This document shows, in pieces, positions 38,576-50,900 of a stretch of DNA of 64,000 bases. Under the pieces are notes generated by a model, which saw only the letters and a list, made by a program, of their open reading frames with translations, ran no database searches and was not told where the DNA came from. This DNA comes from Eretmocerus hayati. Its lineage: Eukaryota > Arthropoda > Insecta > Hymenoptera > Aphelinidae. The stretch is taken from positions 121,860,305-121,924,304 of the forward strand of contig CM056743.1 of NCBI GenBank assembly GCA_029851415.1, in the 5' to 3' direction. Made by a program: the position numbers and the translations under genes. How positions within the stretch are numbered: position 1 is the stretch's first letter; the number at the start of each line of letters is the position of its first letter.

Positions 38576-40282
38576 ATTCGTGGTGAGACCGTGTGAGAAA
38601 AAGATATTTATGTATTAAGAGTCGAAATTTAAGCTGTTTTGCTCTAAAAACCCCATGGATCAAATTTGGCTGGGAGCTGAAAGCTGCCAAATCACTGGGC
38701 TCTCAGAAATTGGATTCTGTACAACTTGTAGAAAGCCAAAAGTTGATAAGGTGACCAGTAAAAGAGAAAGCGTGTTCGGTATAAAACAAGAAACACACAC
38801 ACACACGAACACGGACACGGACAAAGGGGTGCAAAGATGGGTTTCTGGCTGATGTGGAAGACCATTAGGAGGAAAAGTGTTACCTACAATTGATAGATTT
38901 TGGCGAGAGGAAGAGAATGGTCTAAGCCTTTTTTAGATAAACGGAATTTTGTTGAAGAAAATATTGGATTTAGTAGAAAATTTGATCAAAATTTTGCTGG
39001 TATGAAAACAAGGCTTTCTCTTTAGAGAAAGCAAAAAAGTCCAGTGTTCCTAATATGCCCCCATGGTTTTTGTTCAAACTCGTCGTTCACTCTATCGGAA
39101 TACATCAATTTAAATCTAAAAATACAAACAGGGTAAAAAAGCTGCAAAATGACCTAAAGTACGTCTCATTTGGGGGTCTGGGAGCCGAGATATCCCAATT
39201 TTACGAAAAACCCGTATAATCTCATGGAAATAGGCCTCTTTTCCACGTGGGGGCATATTAGGAACACACTGTCAAAAACTAGCAAAAAATCTTTTTTTGC
39301 AAAAATTGAGACAGCTCGGCTCCGATTCATTGAAATCAAACGTACGTTAACTCATCTTGAAGGTCTTGAAACAAGCTTTATAATGAGCTAAAATACGTTG
39401 GAAAATATTGAGGTGAGCCAAAACTATGAGCAAAACAAAATTAGTGGTGGCATATTAGGCACACTATGAGAAAAAAATTTTGGTCGTACGGCCTTGCGTT
39501 TTGCCGTACGATCAAAAAGTGGTATAGTCAGGAGAGCAATACCGATTTTGTCATCACCCGAATCCATCAGATCGGTTTGGCAGTAAATGAATAGATAAAA
39601 TGCTAGAGTAAATGAATACCACCAATATATTTGAAATGCCCCGATACTTGATGGATCCACAGTCACATTACGGCTATTTTGCCACAAAAGCTACCAATTT
39701 TTTGCACAGAATGGTGCCGGTACAGGGACAAATATAATCGGAAGATTTTTAGGTTATTCGCATGCAGTAACAAAATCATTTTGCTGTGGTGACAATCCAG
39801 TATTGGTCTGACGGCAATACCACGTAACAATACAGTCGTATTGGGCTGACGGCAATATTTTTTTCTCAGTGCACACTTACCTTATAAGCTTGTAATGAGT
39901 AAATATCGCTCTCTCGAGTTTTTGATTGACGTTCTGAGGATTTCTTCAGATCCCTATCAGTTCTACTCTGCAGAGATTATACATAAAAATGCCACTTTTA
40001 AGTTACTCTTGGAGGCTCGTCATTCACTATAAAGGTAACTCAATGCATGGGTCGCATTCCATGCCCATATTGATGGTGGAATCAGCTTTCACTATGAGCC
40101 ATCAGCCAGAATCTGGAAACCTTTATAGTTTTTGATTAATCTATTCTAGAAACCCGATGGAACAAGATTGGGATCGGATATAATTTGAACAATTTTGGCT
40201 CTCAAACATCGATTCGGTACGTATATATCTAGATCGAGAGCAATTATTGTTTTCAAAAATTATACATCCGAATTAAATTTTT
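38576..40282. other. Repeat-rich spacer upstream of MSL3
   Basis: No gene recognised. It contains the small element at 39042-39271, another copy of GGCATATTAGGCACAC near 39449, and CAGTGCACACTTACCTTATA at about 39869-39888, the inverse of AAGGTAAGTGTGC near 23046. The last is a possible outer transposon end. Two GACGGCAATA blocks near 39813 and 39850 form a short direct repeat. Confidence 0.4.
39042..39271. mobile_element. 230-bp MITE-like element with CAGTGTTCCTAATATGCCCCC ends
   Basis: The left end CAGTGTTCCTAATATGCCCC at 39042 is the near-perfect inverse of GGGGCATATTAGGAACAC(A)CTG ending at 39271. Related ends occur alone near 23915 and 39449. It is non-coding. Confidence 0.6.
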
Positions 40283-40439
40283 GGGGCGATGCAGCCACCG
40301 CGCGTGCTGGAAGTTATTCGCACTTTAGTCCAATTCTTTTGTAATTTAGGCTAAACGACGAGAAGACGAATTCAAATGAAATGACAATCACTTGCGAATA
40401 ACTTTCAGCGTGCACCATGTACCGTGACTGCATCGCCTT
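40283..40439. mobile_element. ~157-bp MITE 350 bp upstream of the MSL3 start codon
   Basis: The left end GGGCGATGCAGCCACCG (from 40284) and the inverse of the right end, AGGCGATGCAGTCACGG, are inverted repeats. A second inverted match is GAAGTTATTCGCA (left) with TGCGAATAACTTTC (right). The flanks AATTAAATTTTT and TAAAATTAATT are also inverted. It is non-coding. Confidence 0.65.
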
Positions 40440-40790
40440 AAAATTAATTCTTGAAATTCTACGAGTTTCATACTAATCCATGCTCGAATCTATATCAAAG
40501 TTTATTAATCCTCGCAAAGTTTTTGAATGCGTGCCAAATAGGAAAATTTCAATTCCTGAATCCCCAATCCTTCGGAGTTGTGCGACCTTACAAGGGTTTG
40601 AATTCCCGCGACCTAATGACCATATATATAGCTATACAACGTCTGCTGCTATGGAATCAGCCGGTCAAGCTAGTCAAGCATGGTCAAGCAGGGCACCGCG
40701 ACGTCGGGACGAGCTGTTTGTTTACAATATCTCTCAAATTATTTACTCGATTTCCTGTGAATGTAATGAATTTGACTCAAATGTAACAAT

Positions 40791-43620
40791 ATGGTATCGA
40801 CCCGAGGTTTAAAATTCAAATTTACCGATGGCGAGAAGGTTCTGTGTTACGAACCTGACCCAACCAAAGCAAAAGTACTCTACGATTCAAAGGTAACCTC
40901 AAACTTCAGAATTGATACTTCAAGGCTTTTCAATGACGTTATTTATCATTCTACTCGGCTAGATATCTCTCTTAGCATAATCTCTTTACATTCACATTTG
41001 TTACTAGTGTTTCTATTTTCATCAATGTACTTGAAATCCATAAAACCAAATTGTATGACAGTGATTGTAATGAATACGAGAAGTCTTACAAATGATGTTG
41101 AGTGATTTTCAGGTACTCGATGTGATAGTCAATAAGGATCAAAGAGGAAGAAAAGCTGTAGAGTATCTAATTCATTTTCAAGTAAGAAACCTGTTACTTT
41201 CTGTTTCAAAGTTTGATAGAACACCCCTAATCAGACACATTGTTTAGGGTTGGAATTCGTCTTGGGATCGTTGTGTCACAGAGGAGTATGTTCTGAAAGA
41301 TACAGATGAAAATCGACAGTTACAAAGGGATCTGGCTCAAAAAGCTCAATTGCAACTGTAACTAAACGCTCCCACATAATTGTTATCTATCGTTCATTCA
41401 AAATTTTTTTGTAAATATCTTGTTTGTAGGGGTGCTTACTTGTATAGACGAGAACGCAAGAAAAGAAGTCACAAGTATTCAGAGCGCTCAACAGAGTCAG
41501 GGTCAGAAGCAAAACGTCGAGCCAGGAGTAGTGGTAGTAGAGCTACCTCAGGAACAACAGGCTCGTCAGACGATGGAAGTTCTGGTCAACATGAAGACTA
41601 CGATACAGAGGTATGTTTAATATTCCTTAATTTCCCATCTTATTGAGAAAAATTTCTGACTAGAAAGTGATCTTAGTGGCCCGTAAAGATTATTCAAGTT
41701 TGTTAGGTAGTTTGAATGAATTTTCAATCCTTCAATCAGGTGTTTCAAAGTGATTTCTATTGCTACCTGATTCTTGTAGTATCATGAGTAATTTTGTAGA
41801 TTTTTCGTTCTTGATGTTCAATATATGAGATGATTATTTGGTCTCATAGATTCTTGTAGTATTTCATGAATCATTTATGAGAAAGTGGTTTCTAGTAAAA
41901 TATCAAATACTTTCCTCTAATCCAAAAATAATACTCACTTAGCCAGTTCATCTAGAGCCAAATGTCCATGATATGATGATCTAAAAGCACCAGATTTATG
42001 CAGATATGTATATCTGAACTAATAGATAATTTGACCTGATGATTTATTTTAATATCAAATCAAGGACATTGTAACTGAAGAGGACAGTGAAATTAGCTCA
42101 GAATTTGGAGATACATCTGCTGATGATGACAGTGGAGGGGGGAGTCATTCTGGTGCCAGTATTCGGCCCAGTGTTGATATTGAAATTTGCTCAACATTGC
42201 AGAGGGTATTGATGCAAGATCACGATGAAATCATCAATAATAATAAGGTATTTTACTTTGTGTCATATTGAAAAATTATATATTCTATACATCTTGGCAA
42301 TTTTTGTGAGTGCACTTGCATTCCTCATAATGGAATCAACTTTGGTGATTGCAGCTCGCAGTATTACCGGCACAACCAACAGTAGTCGATATTTTGGAAT
42401 CTTGGGTGCAAAACTTCACGACTACTCAGTTGAATAACATTCCTGAAAAACCACAAAGAAACAAAGTACAAAATAATTTAGAAAAAACAATAAATGAAAT
42501 AAATATATGCCGAGAAACAGCCGATGGTCTACGCATATATTTTGATTACACTTTAGGCAATCTACTATTATTTGACTGTGAAAGAGAGCAGCATGCTAAA
42601 TTGAAATTCCTTCCTATAATAACTAATATTCAAGAATCAAATTCGATCAAAGATGAATTAGCAGAGTAAGTTTTTGTAGTTTCATGAAACTGGATATTTT
42701 CTGGAAAATAGATAATATGATCTTCGACTACGAATGTTATTACAGATCGGACTCGGCTGTCAAAGAAGATGTTGACGATCCGGAATTTGCTCATTTGCCA
42801 CCATTTCGAGATCAAGAAGCTGAAGGAGGTAAGACAACAGCCTCAGCTATCACAAGTCAGAGACGTAAATTGCGGTCATCTCGCTTGAGTTCCGTGGAGG
42901 AACCAAAGCCCGTGAAACCAATCGAAGAAATCAAACAAGAAACTGGCAATATATCAAGGTACACAGACCGTACTTATTTTTTAATTTTTTATTTTTACGT
43001 GTAAACTTTACTCGTGGCGAAATAGTAAGCACTCGAATATTCTAAAATAATCAAATTGAATCATCTACTCTGACTACAGCATGAACAGTATGGCGAGTAC
43101 AAGTTCAAGATGCTCAAGTCCACGAGGAGTTTCTTTGAGGATGTCTGCACCCGTCATAAATTCGGCGCAAATCAGTACTTTGCTAGAAGAGTCGAATAAA
43201 TGGCGTCTCGTGCCTGATCATGTGAGAAAACAAATACCACCAAAACCATCAATGATTTACGGTGCGGTACATTTGGTGCGACTATTCGGTGAGACAAGAT
43301 AATGTTTTTTTTCAGTATATTAACCGAGTTTAGGATCTCACCAAATTTAACTCCTATAATTCTAGTTAAACTACCTGAATTGCTGTCGGCAACAGACATT
43401 CCCGATAACAAGATGAAAGTATTGATGAAGCACCTTGATAGGTTTCTGAGGTAAAAATTGTATTAAATTCCCACAGCCCTCTTCATGAATTAGCCTAGAA
43501 TATGATCATCTAATTGAAGTAAAAATTTTCAGTTACTTGGAAATGCACAGAGAATGGTTTGGAGAACAGTTCTACACGGAGAAGACAAATTTAGAAGAGA
43601 CTGCAGTTAAGTCATCTTGA
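40791..43620 (+). CDS. msl-3: Male-specific lethal 3 homolog (MSL3), chromodomain and MRG domain protein
   Basis: Exons from GT-AG sites and frame: 40791-40892, 41113-41181, 41248-41357, 41430-41610, 42065-42247, 42355-42665, 42746-42958, 43080-43288, 43366-43450, 43533-43620. They sum to 1,551 nt (516 residues), close to human MSL3 (521). Residues 1-75 form the chromo-barrel domain. Y31, F56, W59 and W63 coincide in number with the aromatic-cage residues of human MSL3 that bind methylated H4K20. A basic then acidic Ser-rich linker (about 95-195) follows. The MRG domain is split: residues 197-320 include [12 protein letters not shown], an insert of about 100 residues is rich in Lys/Glu/Ser, and the rest contains [22 protein letters not shown]3 is the reader subunit of the MSL complex with MOF, which acetylates H4K16; in Drosophila this drives dosage compensation, in other animals general transcription. 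MRG15 is less likely because of the insert and exact cage spacing. Confidence 0.93.
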
Positions 43621-44052
43621 AAGAATCATGTTGTCTAGTAACATAAGGTGATTTTTATACATGACACATACAAGACAGTAAGTTTTAACCATTTTAGTAT
43701 TTTTATCTGAAGCCTATACATTTTTATACTCGAGTGTCATTGCGCCATTCCCTTATTTACATTGATCAGTTGATTTTTTTAACTTTTGAAATGATTTAGC
43801 CACTCTATTATTAAAATTTACCGGCACTTTATTCTCAACCCTCTAATTTTACAATTGTATAAATGTGAGAATATTGGTGGTAAGATCTGTATTTACAAGT
43901 AATAACGATTTACTACCATCGTTTTGTAACATATGTATATGTATGGAAAGTAGAACATTTAAGCAATGTAAATAGTACATCAAGATCGCGATTTCTTATG
44001 GAAAAGCTTCTGTTATAGAAATATCTTGGAAGAACAATTAAATAGCCAACAG

Positions 44053-44058
44053 AATAAA
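44053..44058 (+). terminator. Candidate polyadenylation signal of MSL3
   Basis: An AATAAA about 430 nt after the MSL3 stop codon. An opposite-strand AATAAA (43828-43833 read inverse) could serve hil, in which case the two 3' UTRs would overlap. No transcript evidence. Confidence 0.35.
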
Positions 44059-44977
44059 TTACTGTCGCTATGCACAGAAATGAGCTCACTCGATGATTAA
44101 CTCGTTATTTTCCAAGTGATTCCCCGTGATCGTAAAAAGATTTACAAGGTATAGATGATCAATTGTCGTTGGTCAAGTTTCAGAGTGTCATATTTACATG
44201 GCTTTTCCGACGTGTGAAATCATCGCGTCCCATGATACTTGACCGTCAGTCTGTAAATAGTTTTAATAAGAAAATATTGTCATTTAAATCCTACATAGTT
44301 CTTTAAATCAAACAAGCATACGCATACAACATATATATAAAAATGTTCCTTCCGTTTCTCGTCAGGAGATATATGAACATTCTCTGTAAATAAGCGTTTT
44401 CTGTCAAGTGTAAGATTAGAACGATTGAACTGATACCGCAAGAGCGTGTACATGTGTGCGAGTTTTTGAAATGTATGAAATTTGCTGTCTCTTGACAGCT
44501 TTTCAAGGCGGATCTAATGCTTTTAACAAATAGAACTATCGACTACTCGCAAATCTCTATTATAGTGGAGGTAATAAAATCTTGAGTCTACCAATAACAT
44601 TGTAAACTTACATGCGCTAAGTAAACCATACAACGTATACTTAAAATTCAAAATCCTGCTCACCACTCGAAGTGAGGGAGGTAACTCTGTTAACGGGATA
44701 ATAGCATATATAAAAATCGAGAGCTGCGGCAGCTCTCGGGATACTCGCGTCAGCTGTTGCCTCGGCGGCTTTGGAAGACCCGGGTGGCTCTCCGGAAGAA
44801 CCGCACTAAAGCAAGAGCAGTGGCGGCTCCCGGAGCCCTGATCGTCGTCACGACGATTGTACGTCTTGGTCTCGACGTTTCCCGGGATCGAGCTCGCTGC
44901 TGATGATTATTGTGGTGATGGTGATGCGGCTGCAGCGACGACGAGGAGGGCTGCAGCAGCTGCCGACGACGACTCCG

Positions 44978-47900
44978 TCAGTTTCTCTTGCTCGAGTTGA
45001 TTAGGTACTTGCAGCAGTGGGTTAGAAGATGTTTTTCGCCAAGGGCGTCGTGACGGCTTGGAGTACTAGATTCACGAGTGTAAATGTCCAAGCCGTATTG
45101 ACCCTCTTCGGGAAAAGTTATGCTGAACGTGACAACGTCGTCGTCCGTTACAATGTGGCTGACGTACTTGGACAAACGCTTTTCCTCGATGCCATTTTTG
45201 TGGAGGGTGGCCATGAAGTCCGTCAGTGGTCGCGACATGCGGAACTGGATCTCCAGCTCCCGGGAAGCAAACACCAGAGCCTCCTGAAACGAGCCAAGTT
45301 GTTAGCTCCAAATGTATTTATTTTTCTATCAATCATGAAGTTATGATCTAAATTGCAAGCCGCCGTGTGCCAATATTGCAAATTTTCTTCAATTTTAGCC
45401 CGTTTGTAAGTCCTACCCGATCATCATTTCCTTTTTCTTCTCTTTTTCACTACGATCAAGTCTGTTGCGCAAAAAATTGAATTTATCGAGCTGGTCTAGA
45501 GTGGTCGAATTTCTTCAACTGTTATACAGGAATAGCTTTTCACAGTGAAAAATCGTTGCCATTGGCGGGAAAATTAATGGTTGCGTTATGTCGTGGACTT
45601 GGAAAAAAGATGCGGTTCTCGCTACTACACCGGAAGTGTTAGAAAATCTCAAAACTAGGTGACTCTTATGATTGGAATAAAATTTCATCGTTCTCAACTG
45701 ACCAACGCTAAAGACACTGGACAACAAAATTTTGGGTTGGAACTAGTTCATGGACCGAACAATGACTTTCATGTGTATCTTTTGAAGCAGAAACCGACCC
45801 CGTAGTCTACTTTGCGCCTACACATCAGATTTTTTTTTAACCGATAAAAATGTCAGTTTTTGCGTTCCTTCATTATTTTCAAACTTGATGTTGATTTACT
45901 AGAAGCATTGCAATTAATCAGAAGACCTCTACAAATATGTTTTCTTACGTATTTTGACCCACTGAAAACTATCCTGGTAGCTTTAGAACGTTACAATGTA
46001 ACCGTGTAGCCGTAGAAGCTAATTTGTCCGCCTACCTAGTACCTGGAAAAAAGTCCGATTTCGCAATAAATTTTCAAAAAATCTTAAAACTGGCTAGGAT
46101 GAACCAATTTGAACGATCGAGGTTGCATTTCCTTAGTTTTGTTATATACTTGAAGGGAAGAAATTGTCCGATACTCGGAGAGAGTGTGGTTAGATGCCAC
46201 GATTTTTTTTTTTCTTTGAAAACACTTAGTTCTGCAATAATTTTTGCCATGTTGAAATCACGGAAAGAAAAAATTCCCCTTGCACGGGGTATGCGAACAT
46301 CGTTTTTCAACCCAAAATGACCGTCTGAACAGTTTTAAGATACCACGTCAGAATTTTTTGGTAGAGGCATGAATCTGTTTTTCAGTGATTTTTCCGGCTT
46401 ATACAAAAACACTGATGTGGTAGCTCAAAACCGACTACGGGAGCGTGTTCAGGCGGTCATTTTGAGTCGGCAAACTATGTTTGCATACCCCGTGCAAGGG
46501 GAAATTATTCTTCTTGTGATTATAACATGGCGAAAAATTAATGCGAAATTAAGGGTTCTCGAAGACAAGAATTCGTGGCATCCAACCACACTCTCTCCGG
46601 ATACCGGAAAATTTCTTTCCATAAAGTATATAACAAAATATATAATAAAACTGAGATGAAGTTTGTTTTATAATCTATTGTGAAGTTGGAATTTTTTCCC
46701 AGATGCTAGGTGGACCAGTTAGCTTATACGATCTCACGGTCACATTGCAGCGTTCTAAAACCACCGGGATCGTTTCCAGTGGGTCAAAATAGGTAAGAAA
46801 ACATATTTGTATAGGTTTTTTGATGAATCGCAACGCATCTAGTAAATCAACATCAAGTTTGAGAAAAATGAAAGCATGCAATAACTGACATTTTTTCCAA
46901 AATCGGTTATTATCGTTTAAAAAAAATCCTGTCTTGTCGACGAAAAACGGACTACCGGTCAGATCCCGTAGGAACAGATTCCTGCGTCGAAAACTACACA
47001 AGAAAATCATTGTCCGCTTCGTGCACTATTTCGGTCTCAAAATTTTATTGTCCAATGAAATGAGATGTTCAATGGTTTCTTTGAATCGAGTTCTCTGAAC
47101 GGAAACGAAATACAAAATGAGTCTCTAGTACAACAGATTCATTCTCAACACTAAGCCAGAAAAATTAATTTCTGATGAACTTTCGCATCGCCATCTTGGG
47201 AAATTTGACTTCTCTGACAAAAACCACCCATTGCTCATTCTATCTTCGATGATACTCCTTGGCTGCTTGACGAAATTGAAGAAGTTTTAGAGTAACCTGC
47301 CTCGAAATTTTGACGGGTATTGCATACGAGTGAATGTGAAAACTCTTCTCACGAAACAAGTGACCCAGCGTTGAAAAGAAAAATCGCTTGGTTCACCGCA
47401 GGCCAGATAACTTTCTCGATTCCGCGTAATCACATGGCGAACCTTGAGTGTTACCGCAATGTAAATTTGTGGCTCCCGGAAGCTCAAATAAATGTACGAC
47501 AATGCTTCAGGTTCATATGGTCAAATAGCAGCAGGTATATCGTTATTTGATCGTTCGCATTTTAAATGAAATTTCTGACCTGGTGTGTGATGGGAACGAG
47601 TCCAAAAAGCCTCGTAGCCTTGGTTGGTCCCCACTCGCCACTAGCGCAATCGGGCAGAGGCACCATTACCGTCTGCAGCTCATCGCAAGCTATCTTGAAC
47701 TTGCACACGCTCTTGAACTTCATCGGTTCGCCGGTCAGGTATTCCTTGGGCGTGACTGCATTCGCGAACACGTCGAGCAAGAAGGCGCCTGAGCAGGGTG
47801 CGTGCACTCTGAACGCAACCAGATTGCCCACCACCGACTGCAATAGATGATGAAAAAACTTGTTTGATTAACAATATCTTATCAAGTTCGATGAAAGAGG

Positions 47901-50900
47901 TTTCTATATCTACGTGATTATTTGCACCAAAATTTGTCACGAGCCGAGAGTACTTTTTTAACTCCACGATCACCAAATCCTAGTTGAAAGTGATATCGCG
48001 CATGTAATTCTGACGGTGCACCGAACCGTTGAACAATCGGTACTGGATAATTTTTCGAGAAGGTGCACCTCAACCAATGTAACATTGATTGTGATCAATT
48101 CTGCTTTCGAGCTTTCAAGCTTCTGACTATCATAGTTACTTGTGACTAACGAGGAAAATCCGGTGGCTCTGGGTCACCAAAGCCCATCGAAATTTTTCTA
48201 CAGTCTCGTACTACCTAGAATATGAAAAATCTAAAGCAACTCTGTCAGGGTATTCTTTTCAAAGCTACAGCCTATGACATTACCCGGCTGAAAATAATTC
48301 CGTGGGATCCCATATGGGACTTAGTGGGACCTGGCCCTGGGAAAATTTTTAATCTTGACACTTGGGAAATTTGGCATCCAAGACGAGCAGCATACCAATT
48401 TTGTCCATTTCTCTTCCAAAAATGGTTGAATTTGGTCGATTATAGTCAAAATTTGTATGCTACACGTTTCCAATGCCAAAATTCGTGAAAAACAAGAATG
48501 GAAATGTTCCCAGGGCCAGGTCCCACGAAGTCCCATGGGATGCCATGGGGTCTCACGGAATTATTTTCAGCAAGGTAGCATTGCTTATTAGGCCCATGTT
48601 GAAATGCTGACGTTTTTACTTGTATCTTTGGACATGAGGCCCATTTGACAGAGTTGCTTTGAGTCCTTTCTATCCCAGGTGGTACGAGACTGTACAAGAG
48701 TTCTGATGAGATTTGGTAACCTGGACCCTCTGGACTCCCCAGGTAAGTTTCTGTAAAAATGAAACGGCTTACCAGTTGATTTTACTTTTGGAGTTGCAGA
48801 AAAGTCGGCGGATATAAAGTCAGACTATGAAAGATTGTGTAGTATAACTGAACTATCTTGAAAATTCTTCGCGAGCGATACTTGTGTGTCTAAGACTAAA
48901 TAATTCAACAATCTGCAATACTGATCCAGAAACTCGCGGGTTAACCAAACAGCCATACGGGCCATTCTTTGATAACAGTATTACTCACCTGCATGACGAA
49001 TCTCTTGAGGGATACACCATCATAATTATCACCGTCGCTGTCGTAAAACTTGAGATTGTAATGGAAAATTAGCGACGATTGCATGTTGGCTGGCATGGCT
49101 ATCCGCACTGTCGCCGCACCTGTTGCGTCCGTGTACATGACAGCATTGGTGTTCGTATCCGGAAAGTAAAGCCCGTACCTGCGTTCAATTTTTCAAAAGA
49201 AGTGGTTAAAGCATGCCAAGAAGGTTAAAAATCATACAGCCTTTAATAAAATGGGAGAAGTCAAATTGATTTAGTGTGCACTGCAGTTCAAGACGTACCT
49301 AAAAAACAGCGAGCGCACGAAAGGCAGCTCCTCGAAATCCTTGATCGAAATAGGCTGCTTGAGCAGCTGCCACTCCTCGTTGAGTGGGAAAAACTCGTAG
49401 ATGAACTCGCGCGGGTCCGTCAGGAAGTAGTGGTCGTCGTACTCGTACCTATGGAATTCCCATAAAAATATAATGACTATCTCGTCAGGCCAGCGCTCGA
49501 GTTCACTAGCACTTCATATCCTACTAAAACGCTCGACTTTTTTGTAGAATCGAACAGAATTTTCTTGTAGGGACCTCCCGAGATTCAAGCTAAAACTTGA
49601 TACCTATATTGATTGCAGCATCCGTGCTGATGATGAGATGAGCCGTTAGACCACGTGCCCTTTTTTGTTACATAATAGTGTAGACAGGAAACGTCTCAAT
49701 TACTCGAACAAATTGTTGGTATTTCACGCGCGGAAGCAAGTTTTGAAAAACAGATCTTGGCGTGCTCGCATTAACTGATAAAATTGCTCCTCATAGCTTT
49801 GAGAAAGGGTATTACTTGGTGGGCGATAGTCTGATAGAAAGCTGTTTTGGTTTGATTAGCTGCACATAATCTTTGTTGAAAACGATATCTTGCCTAACGA
49901 CTTTCGTTTGTACATTTTCGTCTTGGTCTATTTCGCGCTAATGAAAGGATCGATATCACGATCAAGCTCGGACAACTTTCGAGCAGTCGTTCTAAATAAT
50001 ATTGAAACCATTCAAATACGTTCTTGATTTTTTCCCCATCCAAAATTCCGCGGCACTAGAATCTCATATAGGTATCTTGTTTGATTTATTTCTTTTTCTA
50101 TTCCGCGAGACCGTACTGTCACGGAGGAGCATATATTTGAAGAATTTTACTGTCACTTTCTTCGACTTTCATCGGGATAAAAATGAAACTAATGTGCATG
50201 GAAACTGCACGCTCAGAACAGAGAAACACTTTTAAAAATTGGTCCAGATCACATAAAATGTACCAACCTGAGGCTGTCGCTCTTCTCCTTGGGTTGTCCA
50301 GGTTGCGGAACCTCTTTAGCATTAACCAGATGCCTCGCACCCCAATTACACTGTACAAATCTCCAAGAGCCCGCCACGTATACTGCGTTCCAGCTGTTGC
50401 GGAATCGATTGTCCTCGAATCTTACGCCTGGTTGGTATCCGGCCGATTTACTGTATCCTTTAATAACGACGCAGTGTAAGCCGGCATAACTGCAGAGACG
50501 TTTAAAAAGCACGTGGTATGATTCGGTTCCGTGTTTGATGCCTCGCAAAAGGCCCATTGGAGTGTCACCTCGAAGATTGTCGTCGAAGTGCATAGTGTTG
50601 AGATTCTTGACCGTTATCCAGCGAAATATCGTGCGCGCCTTCTCCATGTCCGAGCCGCACTTGCTTACGAGCTGCCGAACCAGATCGGTAAACGTTTTCT
50701 GATCTTCTTGCGCCACCTGCCAACGTCATATTACGTCACTCAATATGGTTTTTGATGAAGAAAAAATGTGACTTTGGTGATACTATGGGGGCTAATTCTA
50801 TACAATGTCAGGCAGAGCTGTTGGCTTCTCAAATGATGATCTTTTATTTTTTGTGGGAATCGTAGTTCTCGTTACCCGATAAATGTATCAATGGTACTGT

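Noticed and set aside
42829..42853. Possible mini-intron in MSL3 (gtaagac...cctcag)
   Set aside because: The exon stays open and in phase without removing it, and 25 bp is too short for an insect intron.
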